Part shown: positions 31,033 to 39,808 of the stretch, one piece after another
Layout of the letters: every line of letters starts with the position of its first letter
Numbering within the stretch: the stretch's first letter is position 1
Origin: Actinomycetospora sp. NBRC 106375
GTDB taxonomy: Bacteria; Actinomycetota; Actinomycetes; Mycobacteriales; Pseudonocardiaceae
Direction of reading: 5' to 3'
Length of the DNA: 64,000 nt
Assembly: GCF_030269665.1 (NCBI RefSeq)
Contig: NZ_BSTS01000008.1
Coordinates: 124,001-188,000, forward strand
Made by a program: the position numbers and the translations under genes
Notes under the pieces: generated by a model
The model's input: only the letters and a program-made list of their open reading frames with translations
The model's database searches: none
What the model was told of the DNA's origin: nothing

Positions 31033-32157
31033 GTGCTCGGCATCGTGCGGCCCTGCCGCCACCACCTCCCGGCGGACCTCCACCGACGCTGGATGGGCCA
31101 CCTCTGCGGCACCTGTCTCGCGCTGCGGGACGGCCACGGCCAGCTCGCCCGCACCGCCACGAACGTCGACGCCCTGCTCGTCTCGGTGCTGACCGCCGCG
31201 CAGACCGCCGTCGACCCGACGACGCGCCGCGCCGGTCCGTGTCCGGCGCGCGGGATGCGGACCGCGACGGTCGTGTCCGGCGACGCCGCCCAGCTCGCCG
31301 CGCACGCGGCGCTGCTGCTCGCGGCCGGGCACCTCGCCGACCACGTCGACGACGGCCAGGGCGCCTTCCGCCACGGTCCGGTCGCCGCGGCGGGCCGACG
31401 GGTGGCGTCCCGGTGGAGCGACCGCGCCCGGGCCACGGCGCCGGCCGGGTTCGACCCGTCGGCGCTGCTCGCCGTGCCGTCCCGCCAGTACGCCGTCGAG
31501 CACGGCGGCGGCGCGGTCACCCTCGAGGACGCGACCGCCCCGACCGCCGACGCGGTCGCCGCCACCTTCGCCCACACCGCGGTGCTCGCCGGGCGTCCCG
31601 TCAACGCCGCGTCGCTGCACACCGCCGGCGCCGCGTTCGGCCGGCTCGCGCACCTGCTCGACGCGCTCGACGACCTCGACGACGACCGCCGCGACGGCCG
31701 CTGGAACCCCGTCGACGCGACCGGCGCCGGCGTCGGGGCCACGCGGGCGCTCGCGCGCCGGCAGGTCGCGACGCTCGCGGCCACCCTGCCGGACCTGGAG
31801 CTGTGCGGCGGTCCCGACGCCCGGCTCGCGCACCGCCTCCTGGTCCACGAGACCGACCGGGCGTTGGACCGCACGATCGGCCGGTCGGAGCAGCCGTCCA
31901 CCGACCAACCGCCGCAGCCCGGCGACAGGCCACCGGTCCGTCCGCCGCGCGGGTTCTTCGCCGGCTGCGCCGCCGCGGTCGGCGTCTGCTGCGCCGGACA
32001 GATCTGCTGCTCCGAGGAGTTCACCGGGCCGTGGAGCGGTCAGCCGCGGTCGAGCCCCTGCCCCACCTGCATCGACTGCTCCTCGTGCGGCTGCGACTGC
32101 TGCGACTGCTGTGCCGACGGCGATAGCTGCTGCAGCTGTTGCGACTGCGGGAGCTGA
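31033..32157 (+). CDS. DUF5685 family protein with Cys-rich C-terminus
   Basis: 374 residues from GTG at 31033. I chose this start because the family begins close to FGIVRPCRHHL and the product here starts LGIVRPCRHHLPADLHRRWM, then HLCGTCLALRDGHG; the frame continues upstream without a site. The helical core includes RTATNVDALLVSVLTAAQTA, HAALLLAAGHLADHVDDGQG and a DALDDLDDDRRDGRWN region rich in Asp, reminiscent of prenyltransferase-like metal sites. The last 63 residues contain 19 cysteines (CCAGQICC, then CPTCIDCSSCGCDCCDCC and CCSCCDC). The tail probably binds metal or forms disulfides. There is no signal peptide. The function of the family is unknown. Confidence 0.82.
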   Translation: MLGIVRPCRHHLPADLHRRWMGHLCGTCLALRDGHGQLARTATNVDALLVSVLTAAQTAVDPTTRRAGPCPARGMRTATVVSGDAAQLAAHAALLLAAGHLADHVDDGQGAFRHGPVAAAGRRVASRWSDRARATAPAGFDPSALLAVPSRQYAVEHGGGAVTLEDATAPTADAVAATFAHTAVLAGRPVNAASLHTAGAAFGRLAHLLDALDDLDDDRRDGRWNPVDATGAGVGATRALARRQVATLAATLPDLELCGGPDARLAHRLLVHETDRALDRTIGRSEQPSTDQPPQPGDRPPVRPPRGFFAGCAAAVGVCCAGQICCSEEFTGPWSGQPRSSPCPTCIDCSSCGCDCCDCCADGDSCCSCCDCGS

Positions 32158-32355
32158 CCCCATCCGGCGTCACGGCGACCGACGAACGGACGAACTCGCG
32201 CGCCGAAGGGGCGACCCGCCGTTCCCCACCCGCTCCCGGCACGTTGGACCCGTCCGGGTGATGCTGACGCGCGACACGGTGCCGGGGGGCGCCGTGGCAT
32301 CCGTCGGCCGTCCGGCCGCAGCGGGGTTCGTCAGGAGCGGAGGCTCGGGGAGCGC

Positions 32356-34293
32356 ATGTCGCAGGCGACGGTGGTGGCGGGCCGCTACCAGCTCGGGCCG
32401 TCCCTGGGACGCGGCGGCATGGCCGACGTGCACGCGGGTCTCGACGTGCGTCTCGGCCGCGAGGTCGCGGTCAAGGTCCTGCGCGCCGACCTCGCCCGCG
32501 ACCCGTCGTTCCGGCTGCGCTTCGAGCGCGAGGCCCAGAACGTCGCGGGCCTGAACCACCCCGGGATCGTCGCGGTCTACGACACCGGTGAGGTGCCCAC
32601 CGAGCAGGTCGGGCTGCCGTTCATCGTCATGGAGTACGTCAGCGGTTCGACGCTGCGCGACATCCTGCGCGCCCACGGGCCGATGCCGCCCGAGCGCGCG
32701 TGCGCGGTGATGGCCGACGTCTGCGCGGCCCTGGGCTACAGCCACGAGCACGGTGTGGTGCACCGTGACGTCAAGCCCGCCAACATCATGATCACCCCGG
32801 GCGACGTGGTGAAGGTGATGGACTTCGGCATCGCCCGCGCCCTCACCGAGACCGGGCCCGCGCTGACGGGCGACATGGTCATCGGCACGGCCCAGTACCT
32901 CTCGCCCGAGCAGGGCCTCGGCCAGGAGGTCGACGCACGGGCCGACGTCTACGCCGCGGGCTGCGTGCTCTTCGAGCTCCTCACCGGCGAGCCCCCGTTC
33001 ACCGGCGACAGCCCGGTCGCGATCGTCTACCAGCACGTGCGGGAGGACCCGCCGCTGCTCGAGACCCTCGCCCCGCCCGGTGTGGCGATCTCGAGCGAGC
33101 TCGAGGCCGTCGTCCGCCAGGCGATGGCCAAGAACCCCGAGAACCGGTACGCGACCGCGGCCGAGATGCGCGCGGACCTCTTGCGCGTCCTCGCCGGCGA
33201 GCGCCCCGACGCACCGGCGATCCTCGCCGAGCACGAGCGGGTCAGCGGCGAGGAGGAGGAGCCGACCGACCCGGGCCGGCGCTCCTGGCGCGGGCTCACC
33301 GGGTCGCAGCGGGTCGTGGACGTCGACGACGTCAGCAGCACCGCCGAGACCCGTCTGACCCCGGAGATCGCCCGCGGGACCCGGACCGGCGCCCACGCCG
33401 CGGCCACGCGCACCCGTCCGCGACGGCGCCTCGCGGTGATCGCCCTCGGGCTCGTCGCGGTGCTCGGTCTCGGCGGCTGGGGGCTCCTGGCCGGCGGCGA
33501 CAGCGAGGTCCCGCAGCTCGTGGGCCTCACCCGCGACGACGCGGTCCGCGCGGTCACCGACGCCGGCCTCTCGCCGCTCGTCGTCCCCGTGCCCTCGGCC
33601 CCCGAGCAGCAGGACCACGTCCTCTCGGTGACGCCCGACGTGGGCGCGTCGGTCGACGAGGAGTCGCCGGTGACGCTGCGCATCGGCCGCGGCCCCGGAC
33701 TGATCCAGGTCCCGCTGCTCGTCGGGCGCAGCCCGGAGGCCGCGCGGATCGCCGCGGAGGGCGCGGGCCTCGTGCTCACCCCCGTCCCGAAGCTGCGCGA
33801 GACCAGCGACCCGACCGAGGTCGGCCAGGTCGTCGGCCAGGACCCGGTGCCCGGCTCGCTGCGCCCGCCCGGCGGTGCGATCGAGCTGACCGTCGGGCAG
33901 CGGCGCGCGACCCTCCAGGTCCCCGACGTGACGGGGCGCTCGCGCGACTCGGCGGAGGCCACGCTCGAGGGCGTGGGCCTGGAGGTCTCGTTCCAGGAGG
34001 TCGACGGCGGCGGGGCCGCGGGCACCGTCGTCGCGCTGCGCCCGGGCGTCGGCACCTCGGTGCCGCGCGGCAGCACCGTCACCGTCGACGTCGTCCGCGC
34101 GGGTTCCACCCCCTCGTCGGGAGCACCGCCGTCCGGCGCCGCCGGGAACGGGGCGACCGGGACCGGGGGCGCCGCAGGCGGGGCCCAGGGCGGCGCGCAA
34201 GGCGGCGGTGCCGCGAACGACGGCACGGGCGCCGATGACGGCGGCGACGGCGGCGACGACGACGGCGGCGGGATCGGCGGCCTGTTCGGCTGA
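32356..34293 (+). CDS. PASTA-domain Ser/Thr protein kinase (PknB-like)
   Basis: 645 residues. Kinase domain about 11-275: glycine loop LGRGGMADVH, VAVKVL (catalytic Lys), HRDVKPANIM (His136-Arg137-Asp138), DFG 156-158, and TAQYLSPEQ in the activation segment. A charged juxtamembrane region follows, then one transmembrane helix at about 357-378. Three PASTA repeats lie outside (VPQLVGLTRDDAVRAVTDAG, VPLLVGRSPEAARIAAEGAG, VPDVTGRSRDSAEATLEGVG), ending in a Gly/Asp-rich tail. PASTA kinases sense lipid II or muropeptides and control wall synthesis and division. This copy is not beside pbpA/rodA/fhaA, so it may be a secondary kinase. It may also phosphorylate the FHA domains encoded downstream. 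Confidence 0.93.
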   Translation: MSQATVVAGRYQLGPSLGRGGMADVHAGLDVRLGREVAVKVLRADLARDPSFRLRFEREAQNVAGLNHPGIVAVYDTGEVPTEQVGLPFIVMEYVSGSTLRDILRAHGPMPPERACAVMADVCAALGYSHEHGVVHRDVKPANIMITPGDVVKVMDFGIARALTETGPALTGDMVIGTAQYLSPEQGLGQEVDARADVYAAGCVLFELLTGEPPFTGDSPVAIVYQHVREDPPLLETLAPPGVAISSELEAVVRQAMAKNPENRYATAAEMRADLLRVLAGERPDAPAILAEHERVSGEEEEPTDPGRRSWRGLTGSQRVVDVDDVSSTAETRLTPEIARGTRTGAHAAATRTRPRRRLAVIALGLVAVLGLGGWGLLAGGDSEVPQLVGLTRDDAVRAVTDAGLSPLVVPVPSAPEQQDHVLSVTPDVGASVDEESPVTLRIGRGPGLIQVPLLVGRSPEAARIAAEGAGLVLTPVPKLRETSDPTEVGQVVGQDPVPGSLRPPGGAIELTVGQRRATLQVPDVTGRSRDSAEATLEGVGLEVSFQEVDGGGAAGTVVALRPGVGTSVPRGSTVTVDVVRAGSTPSSGAPPSGAAGNGATGTGGAAGGAQGGAQGGGAANDGTGADDGGDGGDDDGGGIGGLFG

Positions 34294-34320
34294 CGGGCGC
34301 CGCGCCGGGAGGGCCACGCC

Positions 34321-34536
34321 GGAGCGAGGGACGCCCTCACTGCGTCGCACCTCGCCGGCGACGGACCGAAGGACGCCCTCTCTGCGTCGCGCGGCGCCGG
34401 AGCGAGGGACGCCCTCGCTGCGTCGCGCCTCGCCGAGCGCCGGAGCGAGGGACGCCTTCGCTGCGTCGCACCTCGCCCGTCACGGGCCGAGGGGCGCCCT
34501 CGCTGCGTCCCACGCAGCGAAGGACGCCCTCGCTCC
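34321..34536. repeat. Array of about 36-bp repeats that each form a small hairpin
   Basis: Five near-full copies start at 34321, 34363, 34399, 34442 and 34484, and a partial sixth lies at 34517-34536. The consensus core is GGAGCGAGGGACGCCCTCGC, followed by TGCGTCGCACCTCGCC. Within each, GCGAGGG and CCCTCGC can pair around a 3-base loop. The array fills the non-coding gap after the PASTA kinase gene. Variation between copies (for example GAGCGAGGG to GACCGAAGG) shows it is not a recent duplication. Confidence 0.8.
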
Positions 34537-34691
34537 ACCCCCAACCACGCTCGCGCGCGCACTCGGCACGGAACGGCGCGGGCTGGAGTCCACCGGACGG
34601 CGCATCAAGAGCGGCCGCGTGCCCTCCGATGCAGAGGGTGACCGCACAGCGGCTCACGCACAGGCCCGTCGCACCGAGGGACGTGATCCAG

Positions 34692-35027
34692 ATGTTCCGC
34701 CGCTCGACCTCCTCCGCCGCTCTCTCCGTCTCCCCCGAGGAGGAGGCACCGGAGTCCGTCGCGGGGGCCCGGCACACCCGCCGCGCGCAGCAGCAGCAGG
34801 CCAGCAACGAGGCGGCGCTCAAGGCGCGCCTCGAGCGCGTCCACCGGCGTCTCGCCGAGGTCGGTTCCGTGCAGGTCACGGGCCGTGTCCACGCCATCGA
34901 CAACGACGCCGCCCGCCGCGACCCGCTGACGCGGCCGTTCGCCCTCCCCGACGGCGCGCCCATGCCGCGCCACCGCACGGCGACGCCGACGAAGCCCACG
35001 ACGGCCGCGATGCCCCGACCCGCCTGA
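34692..35027 (+). CDS. Small hypothetical protein in the kinase cluster
   Basis: 111 residues from ATG at 34692; an earlier in-frame ATG at 34629 would add 21 residues. The first part is Ser/Glu-rich (RRSTSSAALSVSPEEEAPES). A predicted coiled-coil follows (RRAQQQQASNEAALKARLER, then VHRRLAEVGSVQVTGR), and the tail is Pro/Arg/Thr-rich. There is no membrane segment. Its Thr- and Ser-rich ends could be phosphorylation sites for neighbouring kinases, but that is speculation. The family is not recognised. Confidence 0.5.
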   Translation: MFRRSTSSAALSVSPEEEAPESVAGARHTRRAQQQQASNEAALKARLERVHRRLAEVGSVQVTGRVHAIDNDAARRDPLTRPFALPDGAPMPRHRTATPTKPTTAAMPRPA

Positions 35028-35079
35028 GCGGGCGGCGCACGCACCCGCCGACGCGGCGTCACTCCGGGTAGTACTGCGC

Positions 35080-35092
35080 CGCGATTATCGCG
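35080..35092. promoter_or_regulatory. Candidate operator upstream of FHA-ABC transporter 1
   Basis: CGCGAT T ATCGCG: 6-bp perfect arms with a 1-base centre, within the AT-richest stretch of the 180-base gap before the transporter gene. Regulator unknown. Confidence 0.3.
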
Positions 35093-35207
35093 AACCCCCT
35101 GGTGAGTACTCCGCTCGCGAACACAGACTGTCACCTTCTCGGGCAACCGCGCCGAGGGAGGTGACGTCGCCGGGCCCGCAGCGCCCGGTCGCGAGGAGGT
35201 CGGCGGA

Positions 35208-37886
35208 GTGCACTCCGTGGAACCCGTGCCCCGGCCGGCGGCCGGGCGTCGAGCGGTCCGGGGCCGGCCGCTCACGGTGCCGCAGCTCGAGCTCACGCAC
35301 GGTGACCAGCGCCTCGTCGTCCCGCCCGGGCAGAGCGTCACGATCGGCCGTGACGAGGCAGCCGGCTTCCAGGTCGTGCACCCCCTGGTCTCGCGGGTCC
35401 ACGCCGAGCTGCGGGCGCTGCCCGGCGGGTGGGAGCTGATCGACCGCAGCCAGAACGGGGTGTTCGTCGCCAACGAGCGGCTGCAACAGCTCCGCCTGTC
35501 CCCCGGAGCGACGCCGCGCCTGACCCTCGCCTTCGGCCGCGGCGGGCCCGAGGTGTCGCTGGTGCTCCGCGCCGTCGCCGCCGACCCCGGCGCCCCGCCC
35601 GTGCCCATGGCGGCGCCGCTGACACCCCCGGACGCCCACCCGGGGCCGGTCCCCGCCGGAGCGACGCCGACCCCCGCGGCCGGCACCCCTGCCCCCGACC
35701 GCCCCGCGCCCGACCGCCCCGCCCCGTCCCCGGTCCGGCCCGCCGACGTCCCCGAGCTGTCGGGACCGAGCCGCCAGGGCCGGCTGTCGGCGGTGCACCG
35801 GCTGCCGTCGGCGCCCCCGACGACAGCCGGTGCTCCGGGGCCGGGCGCGCCCGGCGGCCCGGCCGGGAACGTCCCCGCCACACACGCCCCCGCCACACAC
35901 GGCCGCATCCGGATCGGGCGCGCCGAGGACAACGACGTCGTGGTCGCGGACCTGCTCGTGTCCCGTCACCACGCCGAACTGGTCGGCGACGGCGCGGGCG
36001 GCTGGGAGCTGGTCGACCTCGGCAGCCCGAACGGCACCTACGTCGACGGGCAGCGGGTCCGCCGCGCGGTCCTGCGTCCCGGGATGCTCGTCGCGATCGG
36101 CCGCGCGTTGTTCCACCTGGACGGCAGCCCGGACGGATCCGTCCGGCTCGTCGAGCGCGAGGACGCCGGCGCGATCGCGTTCCGCGCGCAGGACCTCGTC
36201 GTCCGGACACCACAGGGACGCACCCTGCTCGACCGGGTCGGCTTCGCCCTGGAGGAGAACAGCCTGCTCGCGGTCGTCGGACCGTCCGGGGCCGGCAAGT
36301 CGACGCTGCTGCGCGCGCTGACCGGCTTCCGCCCCGCCGACGAGGGCGTGGTCACCTACGCCGACCGCGACCTGTACGCCGACTACGACGAGCTGCGCCA
36401 GCGCATCGGGCTCGTGCCCCAGGACGACATCCTCCACCCGCAGCTCACCGTGCGACGCGCGCTCGCCTACGCCGCGCGGCTGCGGTTCCCGTCGGACACC
36501 ACCGCGGCGGAGCGGGACCGCCGCATCGACGAGGTGATCGGCGAGCTCGGCCTCACCGGCCAATCCGACCAACGCATCGACTCCCTGTCCGGCGGCCAAC
36601 GCAAACGCACCAGCGTCGCCCTCGAACTGCTCACCCGCCCCTCCCTGCTCTTCCTCGACGAACCCACCAGCGGCCTCGACCCCGGCCTCGACAAGAGCGT
36701 CATGCGCACCCTGCGCAGCCTCGCCGACGACGGCCGCACCGTCGTCGTGGTCACCCACAACGTCGCCAACCTCGACGTCTGCGACCGCCTCCTGCTGCTG
36801 GCCCCCGGCGGCACCGTCGCCTACTTCGGGCCACCCCAGGAAGCCCTCGCCTACTTCGGCGTCACCGACTTCGCCGACCTGTTCCTGCTGCTCGAACAGC
36901 ACCACCACACCGACTGGGCCGACCGCTACCGCCGCTCCTCGCTGGCCGAGCGCTACATCGGCACCGCGCCGCCGTCGCACGCACCCGTCGCCCGGGGTGC
37001 CTCGGCGCAGCCCGCGGCGTCGGCTCCGCCGCCGCGTCAGCAGTCGGCGCCCGCCCAGTTCGGGATCCTCGCGCGCCGCTACCTCGCGGTGATCGCCGCG
37101 GACCGCCAGTACACGATCTTCATGGCCGCGCTGCCGCTGGTGCTGGCGCTGCTGTCGCACGCGCTGCCCGTGGACACCGGGCTGTCGCTGTCCGAGCAGC
37201 TGCGCGGCGTCTCGGGCGCGCCGCAGAGCCTGCTCATGGTGTTCATCGTGGGCGCCGCGCTGATGGGGTCGGCCGCGTCGATCCGCGAGCTGGTGAAGGA
37301 ACGCGAGATCTACCGCCGCGAGCGCGCGATCGGGCTGTCGCGGGCGGCGTACCTGCTGTCCAAGGTCGCGGTGCTCGCCGTGATCACCGGCCTGCAGGGC
37401 GTCGTCCTCGGCGTGCTCGGGATCCTCGGGCGCCCCGGGCCCGACCAGGCCGTCGCCCTCGGCGATCCCCGCCTCGAGATCCTCGTCGCGATCGCCGCGA
37501 CCACCGTCGCGAGCATGGCCGTCGGGCTCGCCGTGTCGGCCTGGATCGACAACGCCGACCGCGGGATGCCGCTGCTGGTGCTCCTCGCGATGCTGCAGTT
37601 CATCCTGTCCAGCGCGCTGCTGCAGATCCAGGACAGCCCCGTCCTCGCGCAGCTGTCGTGGTTCGTGCCGGCGCGCTGGGGGTTCGCGCTCGGCGCGTCG
37701 ACGATCGGCGTGCGCAGCGGACCGGGCACGCCGCCGCCCTACACCGACGCCGAACCGCTCTGGGAGCACACCGCCGGCACCTGGTGGTTCGACCTCGGCG
37801 CCCTCGCCGGCGTCACCGTCCTGTTCGTCGTCGTCACCGCGCTCCTGCTCCGCCGCCTCGACCCGCGGGCGCGGAGACCGCGATGA
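35208..37886 (+). CDS. FHA-domain ABC transporter 1 (Rv1747-like)
   Basis: 892 residues from GTG at 35208. Two FHA domains: residues about 25-110 (TIGRD, SRVHAEL, NGVFV) and about 230-305 (IGRAEDNDVVVAD, SRHHAEL, GSPNGTYVDG), joined by a Pro/Ala-rich linker. The nucleotide-binding domain has Walker A GPSGAGKST (about 358), signature LSGGQRKRTS (about 459), Walker B LLFLDEPTSGLD (about 481) and the H-loop THNVANLD. The membrane domain (about 630-885) is of the ABC-2 type with EREIYRRERAIGLSR and about six helices. It is a half-transporter exporter that should dimerise. Rv1747 is phosphorylated by PknF on Thr residues that bind its own FHA domains, and the kinases encoded next door suggest the same control here. 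The cargo is unknown. Confidence 0.93.
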   Translation: MHSVEPVPRPAAGRRAVRGRPLTVPQLELTHGDQRLVVPPGQSVTIGRDEAAGFQVVHPLVSRVHAELRALPGGWELIDRSQNGVFVANERLQQLRLSPGATPRLTLAFGRGGPEVSLVLRAVAADPGAPPVPMAAPLTPPDAHPGPVPAGATPTPAAGTPAPDRPAPDRPAPSPVRPADVPELSGPSRQGRLSAVHRLPSAPPTTAGAPGPGAPGGPAGNVPATHAPATHGRIRIGRAEDNDVVVADLLVSRHHAELVGDGAGGWELVDLGSPNGTYVDGQRVRRAVLRPGMLVAIGRALFHLDGSPDGSVRLVEREDAGAIAFRAQDLVVRTPQGRTLLDRVGFALEENSLLAVVGPSGAGKSTLLRALTGFRPADEGVVTYADRDLYADYDELRQRIGLVPQDDILHPQLTVRRALAYAARLRFPSDTTAAERDRRIDEVIGELGLTGQSDQRIDSLSGGQRKRTSVALELLTRPSLLFLDEPTSGLDPGLDKSVMRTLRSLADDGRTVVVVTHNVANLDVCDRLLLLAPGGTVAYFGPPQEALAYFGVTDFADLFLLLEQHHHTDWADRYRRSSLAERYIGTAPPSHAPVARGASAQPAASAPPPRQQSAPAQFGILARRYLAVIAADRQYTIFMAALPLVLALLSHALPVDTGLSLSEQLRGVSGAPQSLLMVFIVGAALMGSAASIRELVKEREIYRRERAIGLSRAAYLLSKVAVLAVITGLQGVVLGVLGILGRPGPDQAVALGDPRLEILVAIAATTVASMAVGLAVSAWIDNADRGMPLLVLLAMLQFILSSALLQIQDSPVLAQLSWFVPARWGFALGASTIGVRSGPGTPPPYTDAEPLWEHTAGTWWFDLGALAGVTVLFVVVTALLLRRLDPRARRPR
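36534..36937 (+). repeat. 404-bp near-identical tract shared with FHA-ABC transporter 2 (copy 1)
   Basis: By eye it differs from 45608-46011 at only four positions, all single bases. Flanking sequence of the two genes is clearly more diverged. The tract encodes the signature motif, Walker B, D-loop and H-loop of the ATPase. Confidence 0.9.
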
Positions 37887-39583
37887 CCGTCACCGCCTCC
37901 GGCCGCCACGCGCTCCCCGACACCACCACCGACACCACCACCGGCTCCGACGCCGGGGAGGTGTTCGGGCCCTACCGGCTCGGGGAGTGCCTCGGTCGGG
38001 GCCGGACGGGCGACGTCCACCGTGCCCACGACACCGGACGCGGACGGACCGTCGCGCTGAAGCGCCTGCCCGCGGGATCGGACGCCGACCGCTTCCACCG
38101 CGCCGCGCGCACGGCCGCCCGCCTGTCGTCGCCGCACGTCATCCCGATCCACGACTTCGGGACGATCGACGGGCGGCTCTACCTCGCCATGCGCCTCGTC
38201 CCCGGCACCGATCTCGCCACGGAGATCGACCGGGACGGCCCGCTGCGCCCGGGGCGGGTGGCGTCGATCGTGCGCCAGATCGCGGACGCGCTCGACGCCG
38301 CGCACGCCGACGGGCTCGTGCACGGCGGCCTCACGCCGTCGACCGTGCTGCTCGCCCGGCAGGCCGGGCGCGACGTCGTCTACCTCACCGACATCGGGAT
38401 CGCCCGCGCCGTGCACGGTGACGGCGACGAGGGCCTCGATGACGTCAACGACCGCGCGCCGTCCGCCACCGCCGCCGCCGCCGGAACGTCCGCCGCGACG
38501 ACGCCCGAGGACGCCACCGGCCACGGGTTCCGCCCGGGGAGCGACGTCCACGCGCTCGGCTGCCTGCTCGTCGAGGCGCTCAGCGGGCGCCCGGCGTTCC
38601 CCGGGGCGACCACGCCGCCGCGCGACGCCGCGCCGCCGCTGGTCACCGAGCGGGTCCCGGGGCTGCCCCCGGCGATCGACGCGGTGGTCGCCCGCGCGCT
38701 GGCCACCGCACCGGCCGACCGGTACGCCTCGGCGGGCGAGCTCGCGGAGGCGGCGTACCGCGCGCTCACGGGCGCGTCCGCCGCGAGCGCGCCCGCGGGA
38801 CCGCCCGTGGTGACGCCGCCACGTGGGGCGCGCTACGTCGTCGTCCCCGACACCGCGCCCGGCCGGAACGGCACCGGGACCCACCAGCCGCTGATGCCGG
38901 CCGCGGTGCCGGGCCAGCGCTCGGCCCCGCCCGTCGTCGACCCCTCCCCGGCGCCGCCCCGTCCGATCGCGACGACCGCCCCGCCGCGACCGGCACGGCG
39001 GGCGCCGTCCCGGACGCCCCGGTGGATCGGCGGCGGGATCGTCGCCGCGGTCGTCGCCGTCCTGGGGCTGCTCACGGTCACCGGCGTCGTCGCCGGGGAC
39101 GACCCCCATCCGCCGCCGACGGCCCCGCTCACCGCCCCCGCCCCGGACGGCGGGCTCGCCGCCGCGTTCCCCGACGTCGCCCGGCTCGGCGGGGCCTGCG
39201 CGCCGTACGCGCCGGGGTCCCAGGAGTACGCGACGTCGACCGGCGCGCGGCCGGTGGCGGTGATCCGCTGTGACCACGGCGCGGTCGTGCCGGGGACGTA
39301 CGTCTACTACACGCAGTGGCCGACCGCGGCCGACGCCCGGCGGTGGCAGACCGACCAGGCAAGCGGCGGCCCGAGCCTGGACGGCCTCGCGACCTGGGTC
39401 GACGGCACCGGCGCGGCGCAGGGACCGCGGCACACCCGCGCGGCGACCGACGGCACCGTCTACACCACGGCGGCCTACGCCGATCGTCCGTACAGCTTCG
39501 ACGTGATCGCCCGGGCGCTGGACGACGCGCACCGCGTGCTCCCGTCGATGGGCCTCCTGCCGGCCGCCCGGGTGCCGGCCTGA
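37883..39583 (+). CDS. Membrane pseudokinase (Ser/Thr kinase fold) with extracellular domain
   Basis: 566 residues from ATG at 37883, overlapping the FHA-ABC stop codon (ATGA). The kinase fold spans about 30-300: LGRGRTGDVHRAHD as glycine loop, VALKRLP with Lys, LSSPHVIPIHDFGTIDGRL, then LVHGGLTPSTVLL where active kinases have HRDVKPSN, and TDIGIA in place of DFG. The loss of the catalytic Asp (HGG at 147-149) and of the Asn ligand predicts no phosphotransfer, though the nucleotide may still bind. A Pro/Ala linker, a transmembrane helix (about 381-403) and an ectodomain (about 415-566, with Cys-containing LGGACAPYAPGSQEYATSTG, YTQWPTAADARRWQTDQ) follow. The ectodomain is homologous to that of the next kinase. 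Confidence 0.85.
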   Translation: MTVTASGRHALPDTTTDTTTGSDAGEVFGPYRLGECLGRGRTGDVHRAHDTGRGRTVALKRLPAGSDADRFHRAARTAARLSSPHVIPIHDFGTIDGRLYLAMRLVPGTDLATEIDRDGPLRPGRVASIVRQIADALDAAHADGLVHGGLTPSTVLLARQAGRDVVYLTDIGIARAVHGDGDEGLDDVNDRAPSATAAAAGTSAATTPEDATGHGFRPGSDVHALGCLLVEALSGRPAFPGATTPPRDAAPPLVTERVPGLPPAIDAVVARALATAPADRYASAGELAEAAYRALTGASAASAPAGPPVVTPPRGARYVVVPDTAPGRNGTGTHQPLMPAAVPGQRSAPPVVDPSPAPPRPIATTAPPRPARRAPSRTPRWIGGGIVAAVVAVLGLLTVTGVVAGDDPHPPPTAPLTAPAPDGGLAAAFPDVARLGGACAPYAPGSQEYATSTGARPVAVIRCDHGAVVPGTYVYYTQWPTAADARRWQTDQASGGPSLDGLATWVDGTGAAQGPRHTRAATDGTVYTTAAYADRPYSFDVIARALDDAHRVLPSMGLLPAARVPA

Positions 39584-39669
39584 GCGGACCCCGTCCGGAG
39601 CCACGTGCCACCCCGACGTGGCTCTCCGACGACCGAGAGATCACCAAACGTGAGGGAACTCTGCGAAAA

Positions 39670-39693
39670 GTGTGAGAGCTATGGCCCTCACAC
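39670..39693. promoter_or_regulatory. Inverted repeat in the kinase upstream region
   Basis: GTGTGAG, 10 bases, CTCACAC: perfect 7-bp arms. A -10-like TACTCT lies downstream at 39708-39713. It may be a regulator site for the kinase gene, which has its own 225-base upstream region. Confidence 0.35.
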
Positions 39694-39808
39694 ACCGCGA
39701 TCGCACATACTCTCGGTGACTTTCACCCCCGGGGGATCGACCTCCCGGAGCAGTGCCCCGACTGCCCGCTCGACCTCCTCCGCCGCACCCCGATCAGGAG
39801 AACGCCCC

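Noticed and set aside
34321-34536. CRISPR array
   Set aside because: Repeats are adjacent or separated by only a few bases, there are no unique spacers and no cas genes.
35429-37882. Upstream extension of the pseudokinase frame across FHA-ABC transporter 1
   Set aside because: The translation is Arg/Pro/Ala noise in a shifted frame of the transporter. The ATGA overlap at 37883 is the natural start.
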